Virus record (IMG/VR): IMGVR_UViG_3300028571_002036
Location: 20,613 to 84,612 of that record
From: a virus
DNA length: 64,000 bases
Direction: 5' to 3' (one strand)
Position 1 is the first letter of the stretch; each line of letters starts with the position of its first letter. The position numbers were made by a program, and so were the translations under genes. The notes under the pieces were generated by a model. That model was not told the origin of the DNA, made no database searches, and was given only the letters and a program-made list of their open reading frames with translations. Positions 40,262 to 48,016 of the stretch are shown here, one piece after another.

Positions 40262-40500
40262 AAATTTAACAAAGTATAACCAAGATTCTGTATTTAATCT
40301 ATCATTAGTCTATTTGCCCCCACCTTACCCGACCAGCTCACCGTCGTGGGTTGTTTTGGGTTGCATCCTCGGTGGTAATGACGATATAAGGATGTGGACT
40401 TATAACTGACCATTATAAGTTTGTTCCCTTATATCTCCCACCTTAAGCGTGTGATGTCCTGAGTTTCCTCTCCTAAGAGCGACAGAACTTTGTTAAATTT
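40262..40500 (-). ncRNA. rnpB: RNase P RNA (compact, bacterial type)
   Basis: 239 nt. P1: 14 perfect pairs between the ends (plus-strand 40262-40275 with 40487-40500). P2: TCTGTC (40481-40486) with GATAGA (40298-40303). P3: a short CTC/GAG hairpin. P4: AAC-U-CAGGA (40457-40465) with TCTTGGTT (40478's partner at 40278-40285), leaving the conserved bulged U; P2 and P4 cross as in the RNase P pseudoknot. Conserved boxes GAGGAAA and AATGATAGA...ACAGAA...GGTTATA match bacterial RNase P. The central arm is reduced. This is the catalytic RNA that cuts tRNA and tmRNA leaders; no protein subunit gene is seen here. Confidence 0.9.
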
Positions 40501-40580
40501 TTTTTTTCAGGTTTAGGTTCAGGTTCTTCGGGTTTCGGTGGAACATTCCACATTTCATCCCAAAAGGTATATTCACTCAT
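40473..40580 (-). CDS. Small Pro/Glu/Lys protein overlapping rnpB
   Basis: 35 residues (MSEYTFWDEMWNVPPKPEEP start). Its ATG overlaps the stop of the upstream gene (ATGAGTGA), suggesting coupling, and its last 9 codons lie inside the RNase P RNA. It may be a true small ORF whose mRNA continues into rnpB. Confidence 0.45.
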   Translation of the reverse strand: MSEYTFWDEMWNVPPKPEEPEPKPEKKNLTKFCRS

Positions 40581-41163
40581 TGTTGTCAGGTTTAGAAAAT
40601 GTTTCTTCGGCTTTACCGCCAAATTTACTGTTGTTAAACAAATCATCATAGTCTTTGAATCCCCTTGTACGGGCATAATCATCGTTTTTCTTTCTACGAT
40701 ACTCCTTGATTTTTTCAGGGTCGCTCATCTCATCAGGGGTTTCAAAACCAAGTGATTTGGCACACTCGTTTTCACACCACTTATGAGAACCGATTTCAAT
40801 GTGAATTGGTAAATCGGTCTGTAGTGAATCAATGAACTCTTCGAATTGGTTTGCGGCAATGAACGGCATCGTGTAGATACCCTCATCAACAGCATATCCT
40901 GATTCGTCCTGACTGTCAAAGATTTCAACCCTTCCCATACGGTATTTTTCACCCATCAAAGAGAATACTCCATAACCAACGGTTGAATAATAAAACCTAC
41001 CAGGGTCACTAACACCATGAATATCAATACACCCTGGATTTTTTTCTATCCAAGTTCCAAGATGATTGGCAATGTCCGTATTGGTGAGTTTAATATTATC
41101 CTTCTCAGCATCGTGACGGATATTTGTTAAAAACCAAGCAAGTTTCTTTCTATCTATTTTCAT
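40573..41163 (-). CDS. Hypothetical phage protein
   Basis: 196 residues, alpha/beta, acidic, with a Cys pair (KWCENECAKSLGFETPDEM). No family recognised. A TATATTTG element lies 5 nt before the ATG. It heads the unit that runs into the small ORF and rnpB. Confidence 0.55.
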   Translation of the reverse strand: MKIDRKKLAWFLTNIRHDAEKDNIKLTNTDIANHLGTWIEKNPGCIDIHGVSDPGRFYYSTVGYGVFSLMGEKYRMGRVEIFDSQDESGYAVDEGIYTMPFIAANQFEEFIDSLQTDLPIHIEIGSHKWCENECAKSLGFETPDEMSDPEKIKEYRRKKNDDYARTRGFKDYDDLFNNSKFGGKAEETFSKPDNNE

Positions 41164-41168
41164 AATTG

Positions 41169-41176
41169 CAAATATA
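41169..41176 (-). promoter_or_regulatory. TATATTTG -7 element, 5 nt from ATG
   Basis: Minus-strand TAnnTTTG match directly before the 41163 start; predicts a leaderless or nearly leaderless mRNA and could also drive rnpB. Confidence 0.6.
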
Positions 41177-41183
41177 GTAATTT

Positions 41184-42122
41184 TTAATAGGGTTTAGGTA
41201 GCTGGTCTTTGAAATAGGTGAATATTTTACCAACCTTTTCCCAACTACCAATTTCCCTGAGGTATTCTTCACCCCTTAGTGTTACCGTCTCATAAGCGTT
41301 CACATAAAAAAAATGAGAAGGATTTTCGATGAAATTCTTAGCACCCCACAAATGATAGATATATTTCCCCAAAGGAGAATCCACAGGTAAATCGAAATCT
41401 CCGTTATCGTAATAATGTCCAAAGGAATGAACAGTGTCAGACAAAGACCTTGATTTGAAATTACCATCGATTTCTTTATGGTATTTTAAAACCATCGACG
41501 ATAACAAATACTGCTCAGCAAAAGTCTGCATCGCAGTCTTGTCAACATAATCATCATCCTTGTAATCAAATTCACCTGAGTTATCCAACACAAAATCAAA
41601 ATATGACTTAATATAAAAATCCTTAAACTCTTGATGATTGAAATATAAAACCGATACATTAATCGGAAGTGACTGCTTGAAGTATTTCTTGTCTTTACCC
41701 CATTTCCAAGAAGGAGAAACACTTACCTCTGAGGGTCTTAAATAACCCGATTGTAACTCCCTGTGAAGATATACCATTTGATTGTCATTGAACTTACTAA
41801 TGGGTGTGTTTAAAATCAAATCGGTATCAATAACCAAAAAAGGTGTTTTTACCTTAGACATAACCCATAGTTTTGGCGTCGCCCAAAAAGCATCACTAAC
41901 CCTTTCATATGGATAATCATCAAAAAAATCAGTAACCACCTCATCGTAGAAATCTAACATCCCCAATTTTTCGTAAAAACCTAAAGACTTCTTATCCGTG
42001 GCAAAGACAAACGGAACATCAGGGTTCACATATTTGTGATTGCACACGGAGATAAGTTGAACCAAAAGTTCCAAATAAGAGGGGGGGTCATTATGAATGA
42101 TATATGTGTGATACACTTTCAT
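41184..42122 (-). CDS. Glycosyltransferase (GT-A type)
   Basis: 312 residues. N-terminal strand MKVYHTYIIHNDPP and the D-x-D motif in FLVIDTDLIL (about 96-105) mark a GT-A nucleotide-sugar-binding fold. Later segments (YLHREL, LPINVSVLYFN, YHLWGAKNF) resemble the putative phage/bacterial glycosyltransferases grouped as DUF6734. Substrate unknown. Confidence 0.65.
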   Translation of the reverse strand: MKVYHTYIIHNDPPSYLELLVQLISVCNHKYVNPDVPFVFATDKKSLGFYEKLGMLDFYDEVVTDFFDDYPYERVSDAFWATPKLWVMSKVKTPFLVIDTDLILNTPISKFNDNQMVYLHRELQSGYLRPSEVSVSPSWKWGKDKKYFKQSLPINVSVLYFNHQEFKDFYIKSYFDFVLDNSGEFDYKDDDYVDKTAMQTFAEQYLLSSMVLKYHKEIDGNFKSRSLSDTVHSFGHYYDNGDFDLPVDSPLGKYIYHLWGAKNFIENPSHFFYVNAYETVTLRGEEYLREIGSWEKVGKIFTYFKDQLPKPY

Positions 42123-42177
42123 GATAAAGGTATTTGTAGCGTCGAGTGGATTTAAAACATTGAGCTACTACGCCATA

Positions 42178-42669
42178 CTATGAGAATTCAGTTGATGTAG
42201 AAACCCGAAGACCATCAAGATATTCCTCGTGTTTTTTATTGTGAATAAAACTAATACGGTGCGAAGGATTTTCCTTGTAATATGTTTCAATATCCCATCC
42301 ATCCTCTTGACCCCACTGAAGAGCCATTTGAATGAATTCTTCTTGACCCATAAGTTCTCCGTATTCATCAACCACACGACCATTTCGGATAAACTCAAAG
42401 AGTTCTTCTTTGGTCTTATAGTGTTTTGAATCATTCCAATTCCACAGGAACTTCCAACCCGAACTTCGTTTACCCAAATGAATATTGGTTTCATCCAAGA
42501 ATTCTTCCCAAGGTGACATGTAATCCCACTCACCAACTGATATTGAACGAAATCCTCGTTCGATTTGAGACGGATTGATTGAATCCATCTCATTGATACG
42601 CCGTCTCAGTTTTTGCTCCCGCTTTATCATTTCATCACCTTTCGGTACTCTGTAATAGTTAGTTCCCAT
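42178..42669 (-). CDS. MGTNYY-family phage protein
   Basis: 163 residues. The start MGTNYYRVP and HLGKRSSGWKFLW (about 88-100) define a small family widespread in phages; its function is not known. Trp/Asp/Glu-rich. A TAACTTTG-like element lies about 15 nt upstream. Confidence 0.65.
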   Translation of the reverse strand: MGTNYYRVPKGDEMIKREQKLRRRINEMDSINPSQIERGFRSISVGEWDYMSPWEEFLDETNIHLGKRSSGWKFLWNWNDSKHYKTKEELFEFIRNGRVVDEYGELMGQEEFIQMALQWGQEDGWDIETYYKENPSHRISFIHNKKHEEYLDGLRVSTSTEFS

Positions 42670-42697
42670 AGTTTATTTTTTTTTCAAAGTTAACAAA

Positions 42698-43342
42698 TTA
42701 TTCTTCTTCGTCGGCATCCCAATCATCGTCACTGTCAAGGTCGTCCATTGTAAAGAGTTCCACAGTCAAACTTTTACCCCGAAAGAATTCTTCATCGAAA
42801 CTTCGCTCGAGTTCAGTCCCCTTAAAAAATACTTTCGAAACAAGTTCTTCTTCGTATTGGGGTGTTTCCATAGATTGGACGGTCACCGCAAAATCTGTTG
42901 GTTTTGGTTCTTCTTCAGACTCGATTTCAAGATTCAACATTGTTCCTTTAACTGTCTCATAAACCAAAAGAATGTTTTCTTTACCTTCATGAGGATATGC
43001 ATCGATTTCTTTAGTGTGGTCATCGGCGTTTTCAGGATATTCAAAATTTTCCATTGTTCGGTCCAAATCTTCAAATTTAACGTCCCAAATCACCTCGTCC
43101 TTTTCGTTTACCAAAACAAAATGGCAACTGTCATTAGCCAGAGTAGTTGTGGTAACCCAATAGTTGGTCATGTAGTGGTCGTAATCCTCCAAGATTTCAG
43201 GGAGGTCCATATACATTTCATCCAAAGTTTTATGTCCTTCTTTTTCTTTGAAAGACAGAATTGCTTGGACTTCTTCGTCAGTTAAGGTGTGGGCGGAACC
43301 ATCAAGTCCGTATCCGTTCACCAATAATTTATATTTTGCCAT
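42698..43342 (-). CDS. Hypothetical acidic protein
   Basis: 214 residues, acidic, ending in DDLDSDDDWDADEEE. The N-terminus looks folded (beta-rich). A TATCTTTG promoter (43364-43371) lies 21 nt upstream. No family recognised. Confidence 0.5.
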   Translation of the reverse strand: MAKYKLLVNGYGLDGSAHTLTDEEVQAILSFKEKEGHKTLDEMYMDLPEILEDYDHYMTNYWVTTTTLANDSCHFVLVNEKDEVIWDVKFEDLDRTMENFEYPENADDHTKEIDAYPHEGKENILLVYETVKGTMLNLEIESEEEPKPTDFAVTVQSMETPQYEEELVSKVFFKGTELERSFDEEFFRGKSLTVELFTMDDLDSDDDWDADEEE

Positions 43343-43398
43343 AATTTAAAATTTTATCTTTACCACAAAGATATTAAAAATTTTTTTAAAGACAAAAT

Positions 43399-44862
43399 TT
43401 ATTCTTCATTGTACAAATAATAATCCCCATAACCTCTGTATCCATCGGGTAATTTGTATAAAAATTTTTGTTCCCAAAGGGTTTCGACATCTTTTTCAAA
43501 GTAAGGATACATTATAAATGAAGGTAACTTAGGTTCTTTAGATAAGATTACCTCTAAATTTAAATGTGGTACATTACCCCACTTTAAGAAAAAAATCTGA
43601 CTGCTAACGACATGATAATCATAAGAGTTAAAATGATTTTCGTCACATCTTTGATATCCTGTCAATGTTTCTTTTATGGGATTATCATTTTTATCGATTG
43701 GATTATGTAAAAAATTGTGCCAATAATCATTAATTGAAACTTTTTCTGTATGGTATTTCACCGCCCTAAAAAAATAATCCCTTTCCTGATATCCAATCCC
43801 ACAAAATCTCTCATCCCATAGACCAATCCTACGGATGGCATTTGGAGTGTAACTAACAAAATTATCACCAGAACCACAAGTTACTAAATCGTATTGTTCG
43901 TGTAATTTGATTGTTTTATTTATAAAATGATTTGAAAAAATTGTATCATCTTGACAAGTAATTAAAATATCACAATGAGGGTCATTTAAATCTGTAAATC
44001 CATTGAGGATTGCTTGATTCCAATTTCGAGATAAATGTCCCGTTGAAAAATCAGGTCTTAGTTCGTTATTTAATATAGTGACTTTACCAACGTAGTTTTC
44101 GTTAAGAACAAAATTTGAATGATTATTAATTATAAAAATTTGTAAATTAGATAATTCTTGTTGATTAACATTAAAAAATATAGAGTCTAAACATTCGTTT
44201 AACAATACAGGGTTGTTATAGGTTACGATAAAAATTTTGATTTTCTTCTCCCTAACAAAATGAATATTAACTTCATTACCTAAGTGGTCGTTGTTAGTGA
44301 CAGCAACTATTTTGAATCCATTATCAATTAAAAATTGTTGTGTCTCTTCTAATGTATTTTGACCATAGTAAAGAATATTTGGTTTTGCTGCGGCTTCAAC
44401 CATTCCTTCTTTGACAATAGAAAGAAAATTCCCCATTCCCTTCAAGACTTTCAAATCAAAACCTTGAGTATCGACATGTAAAAAATCGATTTTTGGTATT
44501 TTATTTTTTTCAATGTAATTATCTAATCTTATTACCTTAACTTCCTCTTGGTTTGTAACCACAAAATCTTCACGGCCATCCCAATCAGTTTGAGATTTAT
44601 CGGAAAATTGTAAAATTGAACTACAACCCCAATCCGCTTGACCCGCGACATTTAAAATAGTAAATTGTTCAGTATCACCGACGGCAAATGGAGTGTAGTG
44701 TAAATTTTTAAGGTGTGAATACGATTTTCTGACATGTTCAAAAAAACGAGGCGTAGGTTCAAACGCATGTAAATGAGTAGTCGAGTTGTCTTTGACTTCT
44801 TGGATGAAATTTGAACAATCGTTGGCGCCGACATCAAAAATAATTTTTTTTGGTGGTAACAT
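43399..44862 (-). CDS. FkbM methyltransferase fused to a GT2-type glycosyltransferase
   Basis: 487 residues. Residues 1-205: FkbM-type SAM methyltransferase, with KIIFDVGANDCSNF, HAFEPTP and RLDNYIEKNKIPKIDFLHVDTQGFDLKVLKG. Residues about 208-487: GT-A domain starting KIFIVTYNNPVLLNECLDSI and with LITCQDDTIF as the acidic motif. One chain could transfer and O-methylate a sugar. It may decorate the virion or host glycans. Confidence 0.8.
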   Translation of the reverse strand: MLPPKKIIFDVGANDCSNFIQEVKDNSTTHLHAFEPTPRFFEHVRKSYSHLKNLHYTPFAVGDTEQFTILNVAGQADWGCSSILQFSDKSQTDWDGREDFVVTNQEEVKVIRLDNYIEKNKIPKIDFLHVDTQGFDLKVLKGMGNFLSIVKEGMVEAAAKPNILYYGQNTLEETQQFLIDNGFKIVAVTNNDHLGNEVNIHFVREKKIKIFIVTYNNPVLLNECLDSIFFNVNQQELSNLQIFIINNHSNFVLNENYVGKVTILNNELRPDFSTGHLSRNWNQAILNGFTDLNDPHCDILITCQDDTIFSNHFINKTIKLHEQYDLVTCGSGDNFVSYTPNAIRRIGLWDERFCGIGYQERDYFFRAVKYHTEKVSINDYWHNFLHNPIDKNDNPIKETLTGYQRCDENHFNSYDYHVVSSQIFFLKWGNVPHLNLEVILSKEPKLPSFIMYPYFEKDVETLWEQKFLYKLPDGYRGYGDYYLYNEE

Positions 44863-44869
44863 TTTTTAT

Positions 44870-45139
44870 TTAAAATATAGATGCCGCGTCGTCAGATTCA
44901 AGTAAAACTTTGATTCCCAAATATTTTTCACAAACCTCATAAAAGTCTTCCACCTTTGTTTTTGTCAAGTCCTGAGGGTTATCAATTGTTAGGTAGAAAC
45001 CTGATTTGCTTTCGAAGATAGATTTTTCTTCGTTGTACTCAAAATATGCCATTTTTCTGTATCCACGATACTTGGCTTCAGGTAAAAATTTATCAAACAT
45101 TGTTTGAAATGGTGGTTTAAAAAATGAACCTTTTGTCAT
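44870..45139 (-). CDS. Hypothetical protein
   Basis: 89 residues from the ATG at 45139; an earlier in-frame ATG at 45166 would lie inside tRNA-Ile. Mixed charge. No family recognised. Three nt separate it from the tRNA. Confidence 0.5.
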   Translation of the reverse strand: MTKGSFFKPPFQTMFDKFLPEAKYRGYRKMAYFEYNEEKSIFESKSGFYLTIDNPQDLTKTKVEDFYEVCEKYLGIKVLLESDDAASIF

Positions 45140-45141
45140 AG

Positions 45142-45214
45142 TTGTGTGAATGGGATTCGAACCCATGACCTGAATGGTATAAGCATTCTACTCTCACCAC
45201 TGAGCTACCACACA
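45142..45214 (-). tRNA. tRNA-Ile(UAU)
   Basis: Acceptor TGTGTGG/TCACACA, anticodon arm GAATG-CTTATAC-CATTC (UAU), T-arm ATGGG-TTCGAAT-CCCAT. It decodes AUA, rare in many hosts but common in this AT-rich genome. Confidence 0.92.
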
Positions 45215-45220
45215 AATTTG

Positions 45221-45305
45221 TACCTCGGGCGGGACTCGAACCCGCACGGACCCTTCGGTCCATTTGATTTTAAGTCAAACTTGGCTACCTTTACAACACC
45301 GAGGC
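45221..45305 (-). tRNA. tRNA-Leu(UAA), second copy
   Basis: Acceptor GCCTCGG/CCGAGGT, anticodon arm TTTGA-CTTAAAA-TCAAA (U-A-A), variable arm GGACC/GGTCC, T-arm GCGGG-TTCGAGT-CCCGC. It differs from the UAA tRNA at 31288 and is the better-formed of the two. Confidence 0.92.
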
Positions 45306-45316
45306 TACTAATACCA

Positions 45317-45324
45317 CAAATATA
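45317..45324 (-). promoter_or_regulatory. TATATTTG -7 element of the tRNA-Leu/Ile unit
   Basis: Minus-strand match 11 nt upstream of tRNA-Leu(UAA). Confidence 0.65.
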
Positions 45325-45336
45325 AGGAAGAAATTT

Positions 45337-46041
45337 TTAGAAATCCAACTCCACAATCGTATCTGAAGCACTTTCATAAATATTTTCAACATGATTGATT
45401 GTTACAGACTTGTCTTCCAAATCAAAATAAACAAAACCCTGTGCACCTTCGTTAATTTCCCAACCACCAGGAAGATTTTGGCTAATAAATCTTTCAACTA
45501 TGGGTGGTGTATCAAAATATTGACCTTGAACCATAAAAGTATCCGAAACTGCGCCATCATCACCACTACCTTCATATGAAACCTCGACTCGTTGAATTTT
45601 TTTATCACCCATAACACCAATCAAAGATTCATAAACCTCATCAGGGAGTTCTAACTCGAATATTTGTTCATCACACTGAGTCCAATAGTCTAATTGCGTA
45701 TTTACTGAAATTTTCCGTTTCCGTAGGTCCATTATAATAGATAATTCATAATTTGATGCCTCATCAGAATCAATGGTATTTAGTATTTTATTAAAACTTA
45801 CTAAAACTTCAGGTTCAATTTTTTCTTCATAGAATTTAAAAAGAAAATCTCTGATTTTTGTTGGAATAGTCAAACTTTCCCCCATAAAATTCATATCAGT
45901 GTCAAAATCTTCTTCAGAAATATTCAGTTCGTCCCAAGGGTTATCATCAAAGTTAAAGTCCCATCTTAAATATTTTCTTCCCTCAGAATTTCCATATTTC
46001 CACAGAAAGTTTAACATTCTTTGTTCTTCAGTTGTCCGCAT
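45337..46041 (-). CDS. Hypothetical acidic protein, late-type element
   Basis: 234 residues, acidic and Asp/Glu/Phe-rich, with no motif recognised. A TATTTATA element sits exactly 4 nt before the ATG, as in virion genes, so it may be a late or structural protein. Confidence 0.55.
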   Translation of the reverse strand: MRTTEEQRMLNFLWKYGNSEGRKYLRWDFNFDDNPWDELNISEEDFDTDMNFMGESLTIPTKIRDFLFKFYEEKIEPEVLVSFNKILNTIDSDEASNYELSIIMDLRKRKISVNTQLDYWTQCDEQIFELELPDEVYESLIGVMGDKKIQRVEVSYEGSGDDGAVSDTFMVQGQYFDTPPIVERFISQNLPGGWEINEGAQGFVYFDLEDKSVTINHVENIYESASDTIVELDF

Positions 46042-46045
46042 AAAT

Positions 46046-46053
46046 TATAAATA
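46046..46053 (-). promoter_or_regulatory. TATTTATA element, 4 nt from ATG
   Basis: Minus-strand TATTTATA directly before the 46041 start codon. Confidence 0.5.
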
Positions 46054-46407
46054 TCAATCAGCCGACTCAATTTTTAATGTCCGTGTCATCCAAATTGGTT
46101 TAGGATTAGTCTGCAACCCAATAATCCATTCCTTTGCTGTTGGAATATAGTTGTTACAGTCTTCCTTGACATGTTGTTCACCAACATATCGAGTGTAAAC
46201 GGTACGACTTTCAGAGTTGACAAAAGATACTCCAAATACTCTTTCCATTTCGAAAATACCTTCACTATGGTGACGAAAGATTCTATGTAAAGAATCTCCA
46301 AACCAACCTTTAGTTTCATCCATCCACTGATGTAGATGATGATAATCCTCGGGTTTACCACCAAATTTCCTCGCGGATGATTTTGAATGTTCAAATGGGT
46401 GAGCCAT
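46054..46407 (-). CDS. DUF6915-like protein
   Basis: 117 residues. MAHPFEHSKSSARKFGGKPEDY then HRIFRHHSEGIFEMERVFG follows the pattern I know as DUF6915, a small His-rich family of phages and bacteria with no known function. It shares one base with the upstream stop codon. Confidence 0.65.
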   Translation of the reverse strand: MAHPFEHSKSSARKFGGKPEDYHHLHQWMDETKGWFGDSLHRIFRHHSEGIFEMERVFGVSFVNSESRTVYTRYVGEQHVKEDCNNYIPTAKEWIIGLQTNPKPIWMTRTLKIESAD

Positions 46408-46553
46408 TAAGACAATTGTTTCACGGTGTATTTGTTTCCACTCAAAGAGTTGGACTCAAACAATTTTGCAATTTTATCCGCAGACTCGAAAGTCTCGAAT
46501 TCAATGGGTATACCCTCACTGTCGTTTACCAAAATTGTTATTTTTTGGCTCAT
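46407..46553 (-). CDS. Small hypothetical protein
   Basis: 48 residues (MSQKITILVNDSEGIPIEFE start). Its stop TAA overlaps the ATG of the DUF6915-like gene, indicating coupling. No family recognised. Confidence 0.55.
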   Translation of the reverse strand: MSQKITILVNDSEGIPIEFETFESADKIAKLFESNSLSGNKYTVKQLS

Positions 46554-46590
46554 AACCGAAGTTTCTTTCAGAATAATATAAGACATAAAT

Positions 46591-46683
46591 TTAGATGCTT
46601 GTTACGGTGTTACAATGAATCATAATCTCAACTTTTAAATCTTGACTGAAGGCAAAAAACAATTCGTTGATAAATTTTTTCAT
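46591..46683 (-). CDS. Possible tiny ORF
   Basis: 30 residues (MKKFINELFFAFSQDLKVEI start) between a truncated tRNA and the next gene. Weak evidence only. Confidence 0.25.
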   Translation of the reverse strand: MKKFINELFFAFSQDLKVEIMIHCNTVTSI

Positions 46684-46699
46684 AGTTTTAAAAATTTTG

Positions 46700-46759
46700 T
46701 AGGGGTGACAGGTCTCGAACTTGCGAATCCACGCGGTCCTAAACCTGAGATACACCCCT
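46700..46759 (-). pseudogene. Truncated tRNA-like gene
   Basis: 60 nt. Acceptor AGGGGTG/CACCCCT is perfect with discriminator A, and a T-arm with TTCGAGA is present. Only 26 nt lie between positions 9 and the T-arm, too few for both D- and anticodon arms; a 7-nt loop TTTAGGA (UAG) is flanked by just 2-4 pairs. It has its own TATATTTG promoter. Confidence 0.5.
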
Positions 46760-46768
46760 AATTACCCA

Positions 46769-46776
46769 CAAATATA
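46769..46776 (-). promoter_or_regulatory. TATATTTG -7 element
   Basis: Minus-strand match 9 nt upstream of the truncated tRNA-like gene. Confidence 0.6.
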
Positions 46777-46786
46777 GAAAGAAAAA

Positions 46787-46987
46787 CTAAAGAGACAACT
46801 TTTGTTGTGCCTTTCTTTCAGCAACTTTCTGTTCGTGAAGTCGTTCATATGCCTTACTTGCGGCATCGGCACGATTCATTTTGGGGTCTTTCTGTATAAT
46901 GGAAGAAGTCTCCATTCTCCATTCCTCAAAAAAACCTTTTTGGTGGGCGTCAAAACCATAAGATTCGTACATTTTCTCAGTTGTCAT
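46787..46987 (-). CDS. Small charged helical protein
   Basis: 66 residues, with a basic helical C-terminus (RADAASKAYERLHEQKVAER). No family recognised. The 239-bp stretch to its right (46988-47226) holds a terminator, a promoter and no convincing gene. Confidence 0.5.
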   Translation of the reverse strand: MTTEKMYESYGFDAHQKGFFEEWRMETSSIIQKDPKMNRADAASKAYERLHEQKVAERKAQQKLSL

Positions 46988-47176
46988 TTCAATTACCCTG
47001 TTTATATTAAATATAATAAAATTCTAAAAATTAATACACTAAATTATGAATATTTATGGTTTATGTACAGTTTTTGGAACACATTATCATCTAAATTATT
47101 TAATAAACTCGCTCGTTTTCAAATTAAATTTAAACGATGTGTTTTGCGGGACCTGAAACAACATCAAAATATCAAA

Positions 47177-47192
47177 GGGGTCCTCGGGCCCC
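47177..47192 (+). terminator. Intrinsic terminator
   Basis: GGGGTC, CTCG loop, GGCCCC, then six T. It insulates the HNH gene from upstream transcription; which plus-strand transcript it ends is unclear. Confidence 0.75.
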
Positions 47193-47214
47193 TTTTTTAT
47201 TCTTGTTTTTTTAA

Positions 47215-47222
47215 TATATTTG
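47215..47222 (+). promoter_or_regulatory. TATATTTG -7 element, 4 nt from ATG
   Basis: Exact TAnnTTTG match 4 nt before the HNH gene ATG, right after the terminator; predicts a leaderless transcript. Confidence 0.6.
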
Positions 47223-47226
47223 TCAC

Positions 47227-47715
47227 ATGCAAAAAGTACTTGTTTTGAACTTTGACTACTCACCACTGAATGTCACATCAGTTCAGAGGGGGTTTATTTT
47301 GGTCGTAAATGGAAAAGCTGAAATTATCAAATCAGCGGAAAATCCTATTACCACTTTTACCCACACATATGTACGACCTTTAATAATTCGTCTTTTAAAA
47401 TACATAAATTACAGAGGTTCAGGAATCAGAGTAAATCGACACCGAGTTTTTAGAAGAGATAATAATGAATGTGTTTATTGTGGTTCCAAAAAAGAATTGA
47501 CAATTGACCATGTTATACCACGCTCAAAAGGTGGAAAAAATACGTGGGACAATTTAGTCACTTGTTGCCAAAATTGTAATTTAAAAAAGGGAAATAAGAC
47601 TCCTGATGAGGCACGAATGCCGTTAAGACGGAAACCATATCAACCTAATTTTGTGGACGAAGAAACAACTTTGAATGATGTTTGGGACAGTTTCAAAGAA
47701 ACCTTTTTTTCTTAA
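47227..47715 (+). CDS. HNH endonuclease
   Basis: 162 residues. HNH core: CVYCGSKKELTIDHVIPRSKGGKNTWDNLVTCCQNCNLKKGNKTP (spread over about 91-135), with two CxxC zinc pairs and the DH/N catalytic positions. The N-terminal beta part (VLVLNFDYSPLNVTSVQRG) is typical of a stand-alone family common in Bacteroidota. It may be a homing or anti-competitor nuclease. Confidence 0.88.
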   Translation: MQKVLVLNFDYSPLNVTSVQRGFILVVNGKAEIIKSAENPITTFTHTYVRPLIIRLLKYINYRGSGIRVNRHRVFRRDNNECVYCGSKKELTIDHVIPRSKGGKNTWDNLVTCCQNCNLKKGNKTPDEARMPLRRKPYQPNFVDEETTLNDVWDSFKETFFS

Positions 47716-47748
47716 AGATTTTTTCTAATATTAAAGAAAAAAATATAC

Positions 47749-48009
47749 ATGAATACAAATAACCCACTCAGTCATCAAGATTTGATGAACGCCTCACTTT
47801 TGTTTTCCAAAGCACTCTCTTTAATTTTAGATGACAAACAAGGTATTGTTGTTGATATTGTCCCCGATTCAGGTGTTGACATGGGAGAAAACACAACCAA
47901 AGTTGTTATTTACCGTTTGGAAAATCAAATTCACGTGCAAAATTTAGAAATGGATATTGTTGAAGGAACTATAGTAGCTCTTAGTGATAAAGATAAAACT
48001 GAAAATTAA
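47749..48009 (+). CDS. Small hypothetical protein
   Basis: 86 residues, acidic, beta-rich (IVVDIVPDSGVDM...VVIYRLENQIHV). Between the HNH and carbamoyltransferase genes in one plus-strand unit. No family recognised. Confidence 0.5.
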   Translation: MNTNNPLSHQDLMNASLLFSKALSLILDDKQGIVVDIVPDSGVDMGENTTKVVIYRLENQIHVQNLEMDIVEGTIVALSDKDKTEN

Positions 48010-48016
48010 TAAAAAT

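Noticed and set aside
42135-42173. tRNA-like fragment (GTAGC...GCTAC with GGATTTAAAAC)
   Set aside because: It looks like a heavily deleted minus-strand tRNA, but too little remains to support an annotation.
47046-47156. Short ORFs upstream of the HNH gene
   Set aside because: Two overlapping frames are open, one runs through the terminator, and neither has a recognisable product.
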